Source: Lineus longissimus (taxonomy: Eukaryota; Nemertea; Pilidiophora; Heteronemertea; Lineidae). From it: a stretch of 64,000 bases of DNA. Each line of letters begins with the position of its first letter. Position 1 is the first letter of the stretch. The position numbers and the translations under genes are program-made. Below the pieces are notes generated by a model. That model ran no database searches. It saw only the letters and a program-made list of their open reading frames with translations, and was not told where the DNA came from. This document shows, one piece after another, positions 33,240 to 46,030 of this stretch. The DNA is taken from NCBI RefSeq assembly GCF_910592395.1, contig NC_088325.1:5981501-6045500 (forward strand), given 5' to 3'.

Positions 33240-35029
33240 CTGATGATGAGGATGTTTTCAATCATCGGCCAGGTTGTTACTATATGCCCCGTTTGCAGTT
33301 GGTGCTGACGCATGCTTATCACTTTGGACTCGTTTTAATATCGTGGTCAAGGTCATTCCGTTAACAAGATGAACTGATAGTCATCGATAATTCGGAGGTA
33401 AGTTTTATAATCGTTTAATTTTCACAGTCATTGATTGATGAATAGTTTGTATCTCGGATTATTACATAACTAACGAATCTCTTCGACGTTAAAGTATCGT
33501 CAAAAAAATCGAAGTGGCCCGAGTCGACGTTTTAACTCGGCGTCGAATACATGTATATCGTATCATTGGCGATTTCAATGAGGAATTTAACTACCTTTAA
33601 AGTCATCACGGAGGTAATGTCAAATATTTTTGTGGCGTGGGAACGCAATCATACCATTGGCGTACAATAATATGTTTCCTATTAGTGAATCAATTATGTT
33701 CCTTTTGAAGTTTGTCACAGTTTATCCCACTATATCTATGTAATGTTTGGCGACTAGATACACATTTCAACATATATTGGTCAATCTTAAAAACATTTTC
33801 ACGACAGTACTGGTGTCTACAAATCTTGCACATCAATGGACTGCACTGGCGTCTACCAATCATCGACACTCGCATCATTTTCGTTTGCAATAACAGAAAC
33901 AAAAGTGGAACCATGTCGAAGTTTGTGTAATTTTTGTTACAAGCATGCTTTAATATGCGTTACAACCAGGAAAGTAGTCCGGAAACGTTATTTGAAAACG
34001 CCCTTGTTTATCTTTGCCTGCATCAAAAATTCGAAATAATGTTCGTGACGAATTATCTTAAATCACTCCATCGCATGCACTCTCAAGTGTGGTATGAAGA
34101 AGGAAAGCAGACCACATACATTGTTGTGATTTGGTGTGTGAAGAAGTAGCCATATTCTCGAAGCTGATATTCTCCAACTTGTCTAACACAACTTCCGTAT
34201 CAGCGCCGGTTTCAAGGAGAAAAAGCTACGGTTGAATATCTTTGAAACAGGTGAATCAAATGCACGTCCCGCCGCGTTTCAAAGTGAAATGCGCAGTTCT
34301 AAATGACTACACGCAGACAATCGCAAGAACGAATATCATTGAAAGCAGATTACATGTTTACTGATGTCGTGTAAGAAATCGCTTTGAAACTTCTCGAAGT
34401 AAGTTCATTTTGGGGCATTTTCTTTGACGCAGTTTCGCATATCTTCCATCGTTTACGGAGAGAAGGATCGACACTTTGTATCATACGTTTTATGTGGAAC
34501 GCACCTTCTGGCTGTTCGTCAGGACCGTCTGTTGGAAACGGTACAACATAAATCAAGCGGCGGAGCATCTCACTCCTGTCTGCATTCATTGAAAATTCTC
34601 ATACGTATGGGAATCCGGATTTCATCAACAACTATATTGCTTCATTGTTCCACCAGTGCGTATATCAAAACTTCCGTACGCGTTGATCACTACGTAGTTT
34701 GACAAATTGTTACAGCTGGATATAAAACTAAAAATCAACGATACGAGAAAAGTGAGAGCTTTTTGGAGCCACTATACCATTATATGTCAGTTACCCGTAC
34801 CATTTTTACTTGTGGGTTAACACCTGCATTTTCATCCAGTAGACATCCAGGGAAATCGATATCACCGATATTTGCAAAGGTGTGATATATATATTTTTTG
34901 TAAAATAAGAACATGTCAACTGAACAAATTATCTATAGATAAGCCGTGAGGACAGTATTAGTGGCTGCGAGTTCTTTTGATCAACTTGAAATTTCCTGCT
35001 AAATTTTGATATACGGCAATCAAGACAAA

Positions 35030-36130
35030 ATGGATGGTTTCATTGAATCATCTACACGAAATCTCTCCATGGCGTCGACCCTGTTACCGACGATTCCCAG
35101 ACCCATCCGGTGTCTTTACTGGCCCTTCTTCGCAGGCGGCGGGTCGGCGGGTCATGTCTACTTTGTCATGACAGTCCCATTGATGTTGTCCCTGACCTTC
35201 CTCGGACTAGTAGGAAACACCCTAAGTTTCATCGTTCTTGGCCGAGAGATGAAATCATCCTCGACATCAGTGTTGCTCCGCGCGCTCGCAATGGCCGACA
35301 ACTTCGTCCTCGTAACCTACGCACTTGAGTACAGTTTCCCAATGATTTTTCATTACACTGGCAAGTTTGTAGATTATTACGAGATTTTTCAGTATAGCCA
35401 ACAATATCTGTGGGCCATTACGTGGTTCAGCAAGACCATAGCCGTCTATGTCGTGGTGTTCATAACCGCGGAGCGCTTCTTTGCGGTGACGCGCCCGTTG
35501 CGAGCTACCACTATTTGTACTAAGAAAAACGCAATGTATGCAATTTGCGGCGTTTCTTTATTCTCTTTGATATTCAACATCCCGAATTTCTTTTATGTCG
35601 ATACTTTTTATTATTTTGACAGATGTTCTCAAAGTCTGAAGCCTTATGCGCGGGTTTCTACGTTTACTCGCGAACATCCTCTTTTTGAATGGGTATACGC
35701 CGTTGGCTTAACGTACACTTTTCTCTTTATTATTCCAGTCGGGGTTATGACGGTTATGAATTATTTTTTAATCAAATCAGTTAAAGTGGCTGCAAGGGGA
35801 AATATTGGCAACCAAGATGGCCGCCAGAGAGAAGCGGTCGCCATTACGCTTCGCGTTGTTGCAGTCGTTACAGTATTCATATTTCTGGAGCTGCCGCCGT
35901 TCGTGACAAATGTGACGTACGTTGTTGCGGCATGGTCCGGGAAGTCTCAAGAGTGGGGCATCGATATGCACGTGTTATCCGTGGTCGTGAATTCCTCCTA
36001 CGTGTTGTCCACAGTTAATTCGTTTATCAATTTTTACATCTATATCATGACGGGTTCTGGATTTAGAAGAATGGTATTTAGAATAATCACATGCAGTGGA
36101 CTAACGAATAAAACACATGAGAGAATCTAA
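35030..36130 (+). CDS. FMRFamide-receptor-like GPCR, single exon (paralog D)
   Basis: Intact single-exon receptor of 366 residues from the ATG at 35030 (in-frame TTG upstream is not needed). The N-terminus has an NLS sequon at residue 11. TM1 has GLVGNTLSFIVLG, TM2 LLRALAMADNFVL, TM3 FITAERFFAVTRPLRA, TM6 VFIFLELPPFV and TM7 NSFINFYIYIMTG. The N-S-x-x-N-F-x-x-Y TM7 pattern, TM2 L.A.AD and the RPLRA loop are typical of invertebrate FMRFamide-type peptide receptors. Gln replaces the TM3 Cys (3.25), though ECL2 has one Cys (DRCSQ), so the usual bridge cannot form. It is more distant from A and B than they are from each other. Ligand and G-protein coupling are unknown. Confidence 0.88.
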   Translation: MDGFIESSTRNLSMASTLLPTIPRPIRCLYWPFFAGGGSAGHVYFVMTVPLMLSLTFLGLVGNTLSFIVLGREMKSSSTSVLLRALAMADNFVLVTYALEYSFPMIFHYTGKFVDYYEIFQYSQQYLWAITWFSKTIAVYVVVFITAERFFAVTRPLRATTICTKKNAMYAICGVSLFSLIFNIPNFFYVDTFYYFDRCSQSLKPYARVSTFTREHPLFEWVYAVGLTYTFLFIIPVGVMTVMNYFLIKSVKVAARGNIGNQDGRQREAVAITLRVVAVVTVFIFLELPPFVTNVTYVVAAWSGKSQEWGIDMHVLSVVVNSSYVLSTVNSFINFYIYIMTGSGFRRMVFRIITCSGLTNKTHERI

Positions 36131-37246
36131 CAAAAACCAACATATTAAAACCAATTTAAAAGTACATTGTACATTGACTCATTAATCCAAATTAGATTTT
36201 TCAATGATATGAGATCTCACGTTGAATAGAGACTGTCAAATACCCAAATAAAAAACAGTGCAGTGATTCAGGTGGCAGACGGCGCATTGTAAATGGTTTC
36301 GCCTGCTTTTGTTTTCAGGCAACATGATTGAATCGAGAGAAGTTTGTTACTACGATACCATCCCAGTCCGCCGTGGCCAAACAAATTACCGTGGGCATTC
36401 TGCAACGTGAGCCACCAATGGACGTGTCAAATAATCCTTAATAAAGTAACAGAAAAACAACGTTAAATAAATGAACAATGAAAAGGAAAAAAGCGCGTTT
36501 GGTTTCAAAATGTAGGACCAGTTCTCATATTTACAATTTACACTTGGATTTTCATTAAAACTACCCTATATTAATGTTGACGTAATGTCCCGTCGCTTTA
36601 ATCCATTCAGAATTTCAATCCGTCCTCGGCTGCTCCAGAATATTATGCCATGATATGGCACATCACGATGACGTACCAGCAAGCTTGTGCTACACGTCCA
36701 AATCATGACTTTTGGGTTTTGGTCGAACCCTTACCAAGTCATGCACATCACATGGCAACATTTCCTGTACTGTAACCTTTTGTGGAGCGGTTGTGACCGC
36801 ATTGAATTTATAAATGGATTAACATGGTTGGACATGATTTACATATTCATTAGTGTTTGGTTTAGTGAAAATCCAAACGCGATGACAAAATCTTGGAGCA
36901 AACTATCATACAGTGTTCTTTTTCCGGCAATCTTCCTGCATGACTTTGCTAAAAACTGATTTGGGAAATCGACTTCATCAAAAACCATTATTTTTCATCC
37001 TACCTAAAAAATTCAGGCCTAAATACACAATCCAAAATGCAGAATTCAGGCCCAAATACACGAGCATAAATACAGAAAGCCAGCTAAGAGCCTAAATTAT
37101 GGAGCAGAGTGAACTCTCTGTAAAGTGATCATCTTTGTTCGGAACGATGCATTGGCAAGACTCTGCCGGAAGCAAAGAACAACATCATTCCAAGTTGTAT
37201 CCCAATAATACGCTCTCGAGTATGAATGAAAGTCAGTGTTGATTCC
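36131..37246. other. Intergenic
   Basis: No gene is recognised. A short direct repeat 'ttcaggcc(t/c)aaatacac' occurs near 37010-37060, just left of the LINE insertion. Confidence 0.4.
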
Positions 37247-37992
37247 TGATTCTTGGGGACCGACACTTTGAAAGATTTGTATTTGGCATCCTTGAGACAA
37301 ACATTTCACATCAAGTACCGTAAACTCCATTTCCACCAAAAATTTCTCCAGGTCGTCATGATCACAAGTGGTGTCCTTTTCTAACCTGAACACGAAGATG
37401 TCTCTGCCAGGGTCAGGAGCTCCCGTACTTTTCTCAGATTGGCCAGCAACTACTCGACGTTTCTGTCTCGCATTCTTTTCCTTTTTTTGCTCTTCACTAC
37501 TTTCAACACTGTGAATAGTGTCCAAAGCCGTGTTGCCGCCCCTCAATCTAAGAACAGTGGGAGGTAACAGTAGATTGGACCTCGCATATAGTAACTCGAA
37601 CGCCAATAAGAAGAAGAAGATAACACAGACTTCATCAAATGATATAATTCACCTTGGAACACCAAAGGCAAAACCTGTGTGATAATCAGGATTTAATTAA
37701 CTAGTGTTAACTCGGTTGAATGGTACTGTTCGTATGGACATACATACTAAACTACTGGTATGGAAATCCACCCGCTTCCAGATTGATCGACAGCTCCTAG
37801 AAACGCTTTAGATACTGGTACCTCTTTGGAATGTTTTGTCTCGGAAGTTTTTTTCTCTCCTGAATTATCCGTATTTGCCAGAAATACCAGTGATTGAACA
37901 ACACTGAGGTTAATTATAGGTTTGATTAGAGGAGGTGTTGATATTAATGCCTTGGATGTTACCACCTTATTCATCAACAAATTGAAAACCAT
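37247..37992 (-). pseudogene. LINE ORF1 relic (inverted segment)
   Basis: Two open stretches, 37992-37747 and 37606-37247, with a gap that is also present in the second copy at 52.2-51.4 kb. The latter stretch includes RDIFVFRLEKDTTCDHDDL and EMEFTVLDVKCLS, a conserved ORF1-type domain. Beyond 37247 the frame runs on into flanking DNA to 37097 and should not be counted. The product would be the RNA-binding partner of the reverse transcriptase; this copy is dead. Confidence 0.6.
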
Positions 37993-38206
37993 GTCATATA
38001 CTGCCTCTTGTAAGGGCGCTGCACACGATAACCATAAATTTAATAGAATATTGTAAAATGGTATAAAAAGTGAATCAAGCGGTTAATTGATTGAGAAAGT
38101 AAAATAGTATTTGTGTGATGCTTATTTATTTAATATCTGCGTTACAGTTACGGCATTCGCTTGAATTACATCAAATGAATTACAGGAAACTGGTGTTCAA
38201 CTGAAA

Positions 38207-39700
38207 ACTGGAATGTTACAATAGCACTGGCTCAGGGCCCGGCCACAGAGAATTTATACGTGATCTCCTAAAGGACACTAATTTTTTCCTAGTTGAAGAA
38301 CACTGGTTATGGGAAGAACAGTTCTCTAAATATCAAAGTGATATAGGTTGTAATATTAGCCTGCATGGTGTGTCTGGTATGGATGGTAGAGTGTGGTAAA
38401 CTGAAATGCGTGAGTTAAGGTCAGACATAGACAGGCAAATCCAAGCGAGTTGTTGTGCGGGTGCTTGTAAATCCAATCATTACGTAACAGTCGAAGACGT
38501 AATTTACGGTATCAGGTGTTTCAAAAAAGATAGCATTCCTTCGCTGAATACAAACCACTTTCGGCATGCTGGCGAACAATTAAGAATATATATTTTGTTA
38601 CAAGCAATGTTAACTAATTGCTACTGTCCGAAAGATTTCAGATTAACTACCGTTTACCATACCGATGAACGCCTGGAAATCGTTGAATTCCTCAAAAAAC
38701 TATCGTGGCATAGCTTTAAGTAGCATAATTGGAAAGATATTTCACTACATTGTATTGAAAAACCATGGTGAGTATCTATTAGCCTCAGATGCGCAGTTTG
38801 GATTTAAGAAAGGCCTGTCAACTATGCATTATTGTATAGTTATGCTGTCGAGGAAACCATAAAGTATTACAACTCTCCGAACACTCCTGTATATTGCGTA
38901 ATGTTAGATGGCTCTAAGGCGTTCGAGAGGGTAAATTATGTAAAACTATTCAGGCTTCTCCTAAAGAAGGGACTATGTCCCCTCGTCGCTCGTTTCCTTG
39001 CAAACCTATATACCTGTCAGCGAGTCAGAGTCAGATGGGATGACCATATAATATAACATATCTGATCAGCGTTTCAAATGGTGTGAAGCACCCACTTACT
39101 CTTTAATCTATATCCGGATGTATTACTTGTGGAACTGAAGAACAATGGAGTAAGGTGTCATATTGGTCATATCTTTGTCAGCTCATCTGCTTATGCGGCT
39201 GACTTGATATTGTTGGCTCCATTGATAACCTCTTTAAAAAGCATGTTAAGGGTATCAACATTTTCTCTTTAAGGTATGTACAATTTTCTCTCGTCTTTGG
39301 ACGAGGTGTTGACAGAAACATCAATTTAACGGTTGACGGTGTGGTTCTTCAAGCTGGTAGGTGCGAAAAGCATCTAGGAATCCCGTTTGGACCGGCTGCA
39401 GATGCAGCCAGGGTTGAAATCTGTATCAATGAATTGTATAGGGGGCAAATAGCCTTTTAGCTCAGTTTGGTCATGCGAACACGGATGTAAGATATTTGCT
39501 GTTTAAGCGCTACTGCATGCCACTCTACGGTTCTGTCATGTGGAACCTGTCTAGCACATTCATGGCCAGATTCTATACAGCCTGGAGAAAGTGTGTTCGT
39601 AGAGTCCTAAATATTCCTGCTAGAACTCATAATAGTTTAACAAGCCACATTACTGGATAATGTGATATAGAAACCGAAATTGAGGGCAGAATTCTGAACT
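38207..39700 (+). pseudogene. LINE ORF2 relic (endonuclease start and reverse transcriptase)
   Basis: Begins with an endonuclease N-terminus (LECYNSTGSGPGHREFIRDL), then jumps to reverse transcriptase: YRGIALSSIIGKIFHYIV, SDAQFGFKKGLST, VYCVMLDGSKAFERVNY, and the thumb region with LGIPFG and the 'RYCMPLYGSVMWNLS' motif. There are several frameshifts and stops, and most of the endonuclease is deleted. The YADD region is degraded to an S-A-Y-A-A-D-like stretch near 39190. The pattern is of a CR1/L2-type LINE; finer classification needs a tree. Confidence 0.7.
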
Positions 39701-40080
39701 TCTAAACTTCCGACATTCCGTAACCCACAGTGAAAATACGTATGCAAGACTTTGTATTAGAATGACCTAAAATGGCGGGATGTCCTCTTTGGCGTCAAGT
39801 TTACGCCACATCCAGAAAAGACAGAGAGCTAAACCTGCTGACCATGTTGTGATGCAGAGGGGCAGTGTTTATTGCCGATCTTATCAAATTAAGAGATGAA
39901 TTACAATATGAGAGAAGGAATGTGAACGAAATTATAGAATATTTTTGTACGGTTTGAGATGTGAAAATTGATTGTATTGCTTTGTCGAAGCACCCTTGCA
40001 CTATGCACCTTCTGCACGAGATTGAATACGTTCGCTGCATATATACATGTAGAAACACTTCGTACAATCCTTGAAGAGAG

Positions 40081-41702
40081 GTAATCCCCGTGAAGTTACT
40101 AATCTGCTGATGCTATATGGAGTTCAAGTTTTTTATAATTCTGATTTTAAACTCGTGATACTTTCCAGTATATATTACACACACCGGGAAGCATTTTGTT
40201 TTAAACATAGGATCGTATCATTGATGATGTTTTTAATCGTCTAATTACAATTATACAAATATGCATATAGTGCCTGACTGTGTAAAAGTTTGAAATATAA
40301 TGTCCCAGGATAAAGTGTCTTCGGGACAAATGTTTATCACACGCGATACTAATCCGAACACACTTTAAATTGTTCAAATTGACTAAAACTGTTTTGCGAT
40401 TCTTCTTTAGAACTACGAAAAAACTTCAGCTACTAGACAAAGGACAATTCTAACAATATGATATTGAGACAACCTTTCATTGACCCTGGTGCGCGGTTCA
40501 CGTCGTAAACGTGTGACCTTTGGTGCAGGATTTCCCGACAACTAGATTTATTTCACCTTTGAAAATGAAAATGTTAAAGTGCGGCCATGAAGGTTGGAAG
40601 ATATTAGAACTCATGATCCGAATGGGTCTGATGTTTGGGCCTGTAACCACTCTGCTGCCACTGTGCTTCAAGTAGTCACAAAGTCACTGTCAGACTTTCG
40701 AACAATGAACACAATTTCAAATGCCAGTCTTTTCAAATACTTTTACAACCATATAGCTTACTGACTGATATAGGTACCGACTGTTCCCATTTTAAAGTTA
40801 TAGGCCGAGCTTGGTATTCCAACTGTGGAAGTTGGTATTTTGGTTTCATTTTATTGAATACTATCATTCCTAATTGCTACATGTAACTTACAAGCTCTTC
40901 GCATATTCTTTTTGTCACAGCATCTGGATATCACTCGTTTGCAGGAGTAATTTCACGCTAACACCACGCATGTTTAGCATTTTGTCATATCACAGCGATT
41001 ACCGGTTTCTCGTATTTTGGCACAAGGTTTGGCTCAACTGACACTGCTGCTGCTAATATGTAATTTTACGTATTGGCCTTCGAAACAAGACTTTATAAGA
41101 CAAAACGTCCAAAAACAAATCGACCTCTATCATTCCTATACACCTTTCCAGAAATGGGGCGCTGCGCATGTCCGAAATAGTGATGTCATAAGGGGAAACT
41201 AGGCCTTATGGTGGAGGGACAAAGGAGATAGTCATGATCGACAAACACACTTGAATGCCTTTAATGACGGACAAGGGGGAAAAGTTAGTTACAATGCAAG
41301 CGACCAATTTCGGGAACCACGTATATATCATTGATTTTTGAGGGAAATCATGGGTTGCAAGGATTTCCCGCAGCATGTTTTGATGACTACTTTAATGTTG
41401 TCAAGCGCCGCCTTTGGTCAATTTTTGAACTGAAGGTTGGGCATAAAACAGCTATTTGCTTTTCCATAACGCTCCCCTCAGGGATTTCAAGGTAAATCGT
41501 TAATCCCACCAAATGCGATCGAGTTTTCTCGTAAAATATCGTGTTTCGAAACTCGAAAAACTACAAGAATCTCTAGCCGCAGGGAGTCTCAGGCGATTAG
41601 AAACCCCTACTAATTTACGAGAGATGACGATGCTGAAACAGAACACGATCGAAATACGAGACAAATACTAGATCTGGGGTTCATAGTGTGACATCCTGAC
41701 AT
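40081..41702. other. Intergenic
   Basis: No gene is recognised. The right end holds an imperfect palindrome around 'gtgtgacatcctgacatgat' (about 41687-41711) that abuts the Harbinger terminus. Confidence 0.4.
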
Positions 41703-41930
41703 GATGTCACACCCAATAGAGTTGTCCCCTGAACGGGACAGTTCTAGTGTTCCTACTGCACCGGTCTAGTATGGATATAATAGGGTATTGTGTCGGTTAC
41801 CACATTGGTAATATTATGAAATATGGCTCGAATTAACACCAAGTCCATTTCAGTATTACTGACAACGGACTGTTACGGTACAATTATCATGGATGTATAG
41901 GTCTATTTGTATGCAAACCTGTACGTCCTA

Positions 41931-42803
41931 AAGGCCTGGTTATGCTTCAGACGAATGCGACCACGCGACTTTCCGCGCGACTTTCCGCGCGACTATCCGC
42001 GCGAATCGCCGTTCATACATAACCCGGTTATTGATGCGGCATGTCGTAATTCGCGACCTTGTCGAGCTGGACGTTTGTATAGGCCTACATGTACTTTCTT
42101 TTTATACATAATTTGGTTTATTCATCAAAAAAGTTTACATAAGAATTACTACAGTCACAGGGCTGAACATTAGCATTTTTACAATACTTCCACTACCTAA
42201 CCAAGCAAAATGGCGTCTTCCTCAGACACTGACACCGCTGATGAAATTTTGGCAGTGTACCTGTACACACGGAGGACAAGGAGGCAGAGGCGTATACGTG
42301 TGCAAGAGATTTTGCAGAAACGAGACAAATACGGAGAATACCATCATCTAGTGAAGGAGCTTCACTTTTACCCTGACAAGTTTAAGGAGTACTTTAGGAT
42401 GACAGAGGAACAGTTTGACTGTGTCCTGGGAATGGTACAGACGTATAGTATTGTTTTTTTTTGGATTTCAAAAAAAAGTAGCCCGGTTGTATCCCGCGAC
42501 ATTGCATCGACGAAGCCTACAGTAAACTGAGCCACGTGTGTCGATCGCCACGTGGTTGCAGATGAACGTAAACAAAACATCTGATTGTTTGTTAAGAAAT
42601 ATGCCGCGCGACCTTTTGCCAGAAATTCGCTCTGGGGGCAATCTGGTCGGCTTTTCGCGCGGACAAAAATACAGCAGCGTTCGCGGTCGTAGTCTGTATG
42701 AACGACTACATTTAAATTCCATTTAATCAATCCAACGCGAACGCCGCGTCCGCGTTCGTGGTCGCGTTCGCGTTCGCATTCGTCTGCAGCATAAATAGGC
42801 CTT
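41931..42803 (+). mobile_element. Deleted PIF/Harbinger element nested in element 1
   Basis: TIRs AAGGCCTGGTTATGCTTCAG and a diverged complement (ggccta..tatgctgcag) bound 873 bp. GC-rich subterminal repeats of the form GCGCGACTTTCC occur on the left and GCGTTCGC on the right. The interior keeps only the start of a transposase gene. It ends 35 bp before the ATG of element 1's transposase, that is, in that gene's leader. It is of a different Harbinger family from its host. Confidence 0.75.
42210..42530 (+). pseudogene. Harbinger transposase N-terminal fragment
   Basis: Starts MASSSDTDTADEI and continues with the family's conserved N-terminal part: ILQKRDKYGEYHHLVKEL, then FKEYFRMTEEQFDCVLGMV. 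It then runs into unrelated sequence and stops. The DDE catalytic domain is missing, so it cannot be active. HARBI1-type N-terminal similarity is from motif memory, not a search. Confidence 0.7.
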
Positions 42804-42838
42804 GTACCATTTGCCTGGTGTTGCCGAAAGCGTTAAAA

Positions 42839-44199
42839 ATGGAAAACCCAGCTCTCCTTGCCATGGCATATACCATCAACTTTGATGAACTGTGTGAGTT
42901 AGCCCAGGCCATGTTTTCGATCGTGGTAACTGAAGACAAGTTTAGGGACATTTATAGTGGATTATTTCAGAGGTTCTATGTCCGTCGGACTGGCAGAGAC
43001 ATTTACGGCGATTTAATGAGGAAGCACCGACTTTTTTGGACGGTCACTGGAATTACCTCAGATGAGTTTGATACTATTTTTGTTGAGATCAGAGATGCTA
43101 TTCTTCCAGGACGTCGTGGACAGGCCTTGACACCAAGAAATATACTTCTGCTTTTCCTGATATGGATGCGACAATATCCCTCCTATGGACTGCTTTGTTT
43201 CATTTTTGATGTCAATGAACAGTATATACAGAAGATAATCACTCCCATGATTCCGCTAATGGCAGTTACATCATATCATCGATATGTCAGATGGCCAAAC
43301 AGAAAAGAATGGCGCCAGATGACCCCACTAGCAAGGAACTCTTTAGCGATTGTTGATGGCACACCCCATCTAATCCGCAGACCATGGAAAGGGAACCTTC
43401 AGCGACTATATTACTCGGGGCATCGAAAGACCCATGTATTCAACAACCAGGTGGTTGTTGATGCGGACAACTACGTCATTTGTTGCCGACCAGGATATCT
43501 TGGATCAACCACGGACTCATTGTCGTTCAGGTAACTTTTTGATATAGTTTTCGCAAAGACCCCAAAACGCCAACGCGATCTCAAGCATTTTGTTCGGTGC
43601 TCGCATCGAACAACGGGGATCATAACTGTGATAGAGGCAGCAGCACAGAGTAATCAGTCCTATATAATGGATGTCTTTTGTGTGGGAAATTGATAAGGAA
43701 TTGAATGTCCCTTTCAATTCAATTATGTTGACAGCTTTAAGCAGCGACACCTGTTGAGGAATTGAGTTAGGTTCCTCATTGGCTAAAATGCCAGACCCGG
43801 CATCTGTGAATATACATTTTTTAGATATCTAATGACAGAACCAAATCCGCGATTGTCAAAAGTAATGATACAGAACACCATCCTAACTTTTGAATAATCT
43901 GATTAATGTTTTTCAGGTTGATGCACCCATTTAATGTTCCCGAGGGTGTTAATGTCCTAGCAGATCAGGGTTATCCCAACGAGGCGCCCCTACTTGTGAC
44001 AGCCCGACAACATGGACGAGAAGTTCGTGCTGCAAGAGTGAGAGTAGAACACGCGTTGCATGATATAAAGATCTTCCGTTCAGCAGGAGTTCGTTGCCGT
44101 CACCGACGCAAGACAATTCCATCGATTTTTGGATGTACCTCTGCCCTAAGGAATAGGCGACGAGCTGCACTGCGAGTGAAGAATGTTCTACTTGGTTGA
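42839..44199 (+). CDS. PIF/Harbinger (HARBI1-like) transposase, element 1
   Basis: Two exons, 42839-43530 and 43917-44199, phase-2 GT-AG intron, 324 residues, no stops. The DDE_Tnp_4 nuclease domain shows AIVDGTPHLIRRP (first D), VVVDADNYVICC with GSTTDSLSF (second D), ADQGYPNEAPLL, and RVRVEHALHDIKIF (E) near the end. A helical N-terminal part precedes it. The protein would cut the element's TIRs with help from the partner protein. It is complete, but the partner gene at 46-47 kb carries a stop. A domesticated host gene is the alternative, less likely given the flanking TIRs. Confidence 0.85.
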
Positions 44200-46030
44200 A
44201 TCCTGTGGAATGTGGTAGCGGTATGTATAGTCTAAAGATGCAGCAACCAAGTTTGGACAGAAACATAGTAGCATACAATTGATAACAATTGTAACAATAT
44301 TAGCTTTTCACCTTTCGTTTCATCTGGGGACAACTCCTGGGTTCATATTTTACATACACCCGCTGTGTAACAAGTCCCTGTTTTCCAGGTTGGGATTTTA
44401 GATGCAACCGTATCAATTTTACTGGATCAAATTTTCGTGTTTGAAGGCCATTTTTATCAAAACTGTGCTAAGTTGGACCTTCAAACTTTAGGGATACATT
44501 TGTCCTTGGGGAATCTAGTGATTGAGAGCCTCCTGGTAAGTTGACAAGTAGGTGAACGCTTGTATTTCACCATTTTTATGCTGCGATTTGTGACTTTTTG
44601 TAAACTGTCCATGTTGGATGACGTCAGACTTATGTATTGTTTTGATGAGTGAGCGGTGAACTTTCAGATTGCAACTTTTCAAAGTAGTTTAATGCAGGTA
44701 AATATGTGTATGAAAGTAATTTCAAAGGTACCATTTAGTTTAGGAATATCTATAGAATATTTTGTGTTATTTTCAAAGTTGTGACTTGGGGGAATTAGTT
44801 GTATTTTGTACCTGAAGTTTGCACATGTTTCAAAACGTGTTTGTTTTGGTTAGCATTTCGAGGGTCTGTAGCCCGTGGGTGACCCCCGTGGATGCTGTAT
44901 AAAACCTTGATTAGCCTGGTTAGCCTCAGATTGCCTTGACACATGGCCTAATTAACAGCTCTAAAAGAGACAACCGTATTTTTAGCAGGATTTATTTTAC
45001 CAAAGTAAATCTGCTGTGCAAGCACCAGTGCGCACTACATTGGTAGATGCAAGCCTGATCTTAGTGCTTTGCTACTGTTTCTGGCTAACAGGTAGGTGGC
45101 AGAATTTGCCACTTTCAAGTTGACATTTTGACTTAGAGTAACTAAGTGTTTTGACTTAGAGTAACTAAGTGCAACCCATATTTCATTTATCATCCTAGCA
45201 TTCTATATATAACAATGTCGCAGCAGTTTGTGCCATTGGAGGCACCTAGTGTGCATATATATGCAGATGATATTGTAGTAATTGGCACCTTTCTTGAATT
45301 GGAGGATTTGATTGCCTTCTTACAAGAGCTATTAGAATTACTCTATCGCTTGATAAATGGAGAGGACATCGACATGGGGTTGTATCCAGCCATAAATCAC
45401 CTGTTGTAACTTTTGGGAGTTATTGGGGAAAATAGCCACAGTCTTTTTACCAAACTAGTATAAAAACCCTTGATTGAATGCTTGCGCCACTGTAGAATCT
45501 GTAACCGATGTATTTTATGCCTGTTGATAGTCTGAAGGGAAATTAAATGATTTAAAAGAGAACCAGAGTTTGTCTTTTGTGGTTTGCCATGGTCAGATTG
45601 TTCAATTCTCAAGACTCATAATATCACATCTCCTGGTATTGGAAAAGGGAACACCAGAGTTGGTGTTGTAGCTAAAAAGGTCCTAGCGTCGCAATAGTCC
45701 TGAGACTATTATCGACCATAAGTATTGTCCTGGTTGTGACATTGTTGTGACATTGTGTTGGTCCTCAGTTTAAGACGTCCTTATCGCTCTGGCCAGGCTT
45801 TTCTGCTACACAATAAAGAAACAAGGATTGTTGTTTTTAAAGAAGATATTTCTTTTATCTCATAAAATATACAGTAAGGCAAAGCTATATACTTAAAATC
45901 ATAGCAAACTTTTGTCATATGTATTTTTAGCTCCTAGCACTGTATATTCAATCAGGCAGTATATATTTCTACCACAAATTCAATTTCTGAATATTCATTC
46001 TCTGCCATAGAATTGCCCAGTAGATAAAGT

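Larger units (their letters stand above)
37247..40080 (+). mobile_element. LINE copy with inverted 5' segment (twin-priming structure)
   Basis: The 3' part (38207 to about 40080) reads on the plus strand: endonuclease start, then reverse transcriptase. The 5' part (37247-38192) holds the leader and ORF1 in the opposite orientation. The very 5' end of the element, recognised by comparison with the copy ending at 52437, lies at 38192 against the junction. Inverted 5' segment outermost-end-inward is what twin priming during target-primed reverse transcription produces. The copy is heavily decayed in its 3' half. The right end is approximate. Confidence 0.75.

Noticed and set aside
37097-37246. 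C-terminal extension of the LINE ORF1
   Set aside because: Absent from the second copy; it is flanking DNA read through after the insertion boundary.
45215-45409. 64-codon frame with a YADD-like string (YADDIVV)
   Set aside because: No other reverse-transcriptase motif around it; lies in the non-coding part of Harbinger 1. Could be chance.
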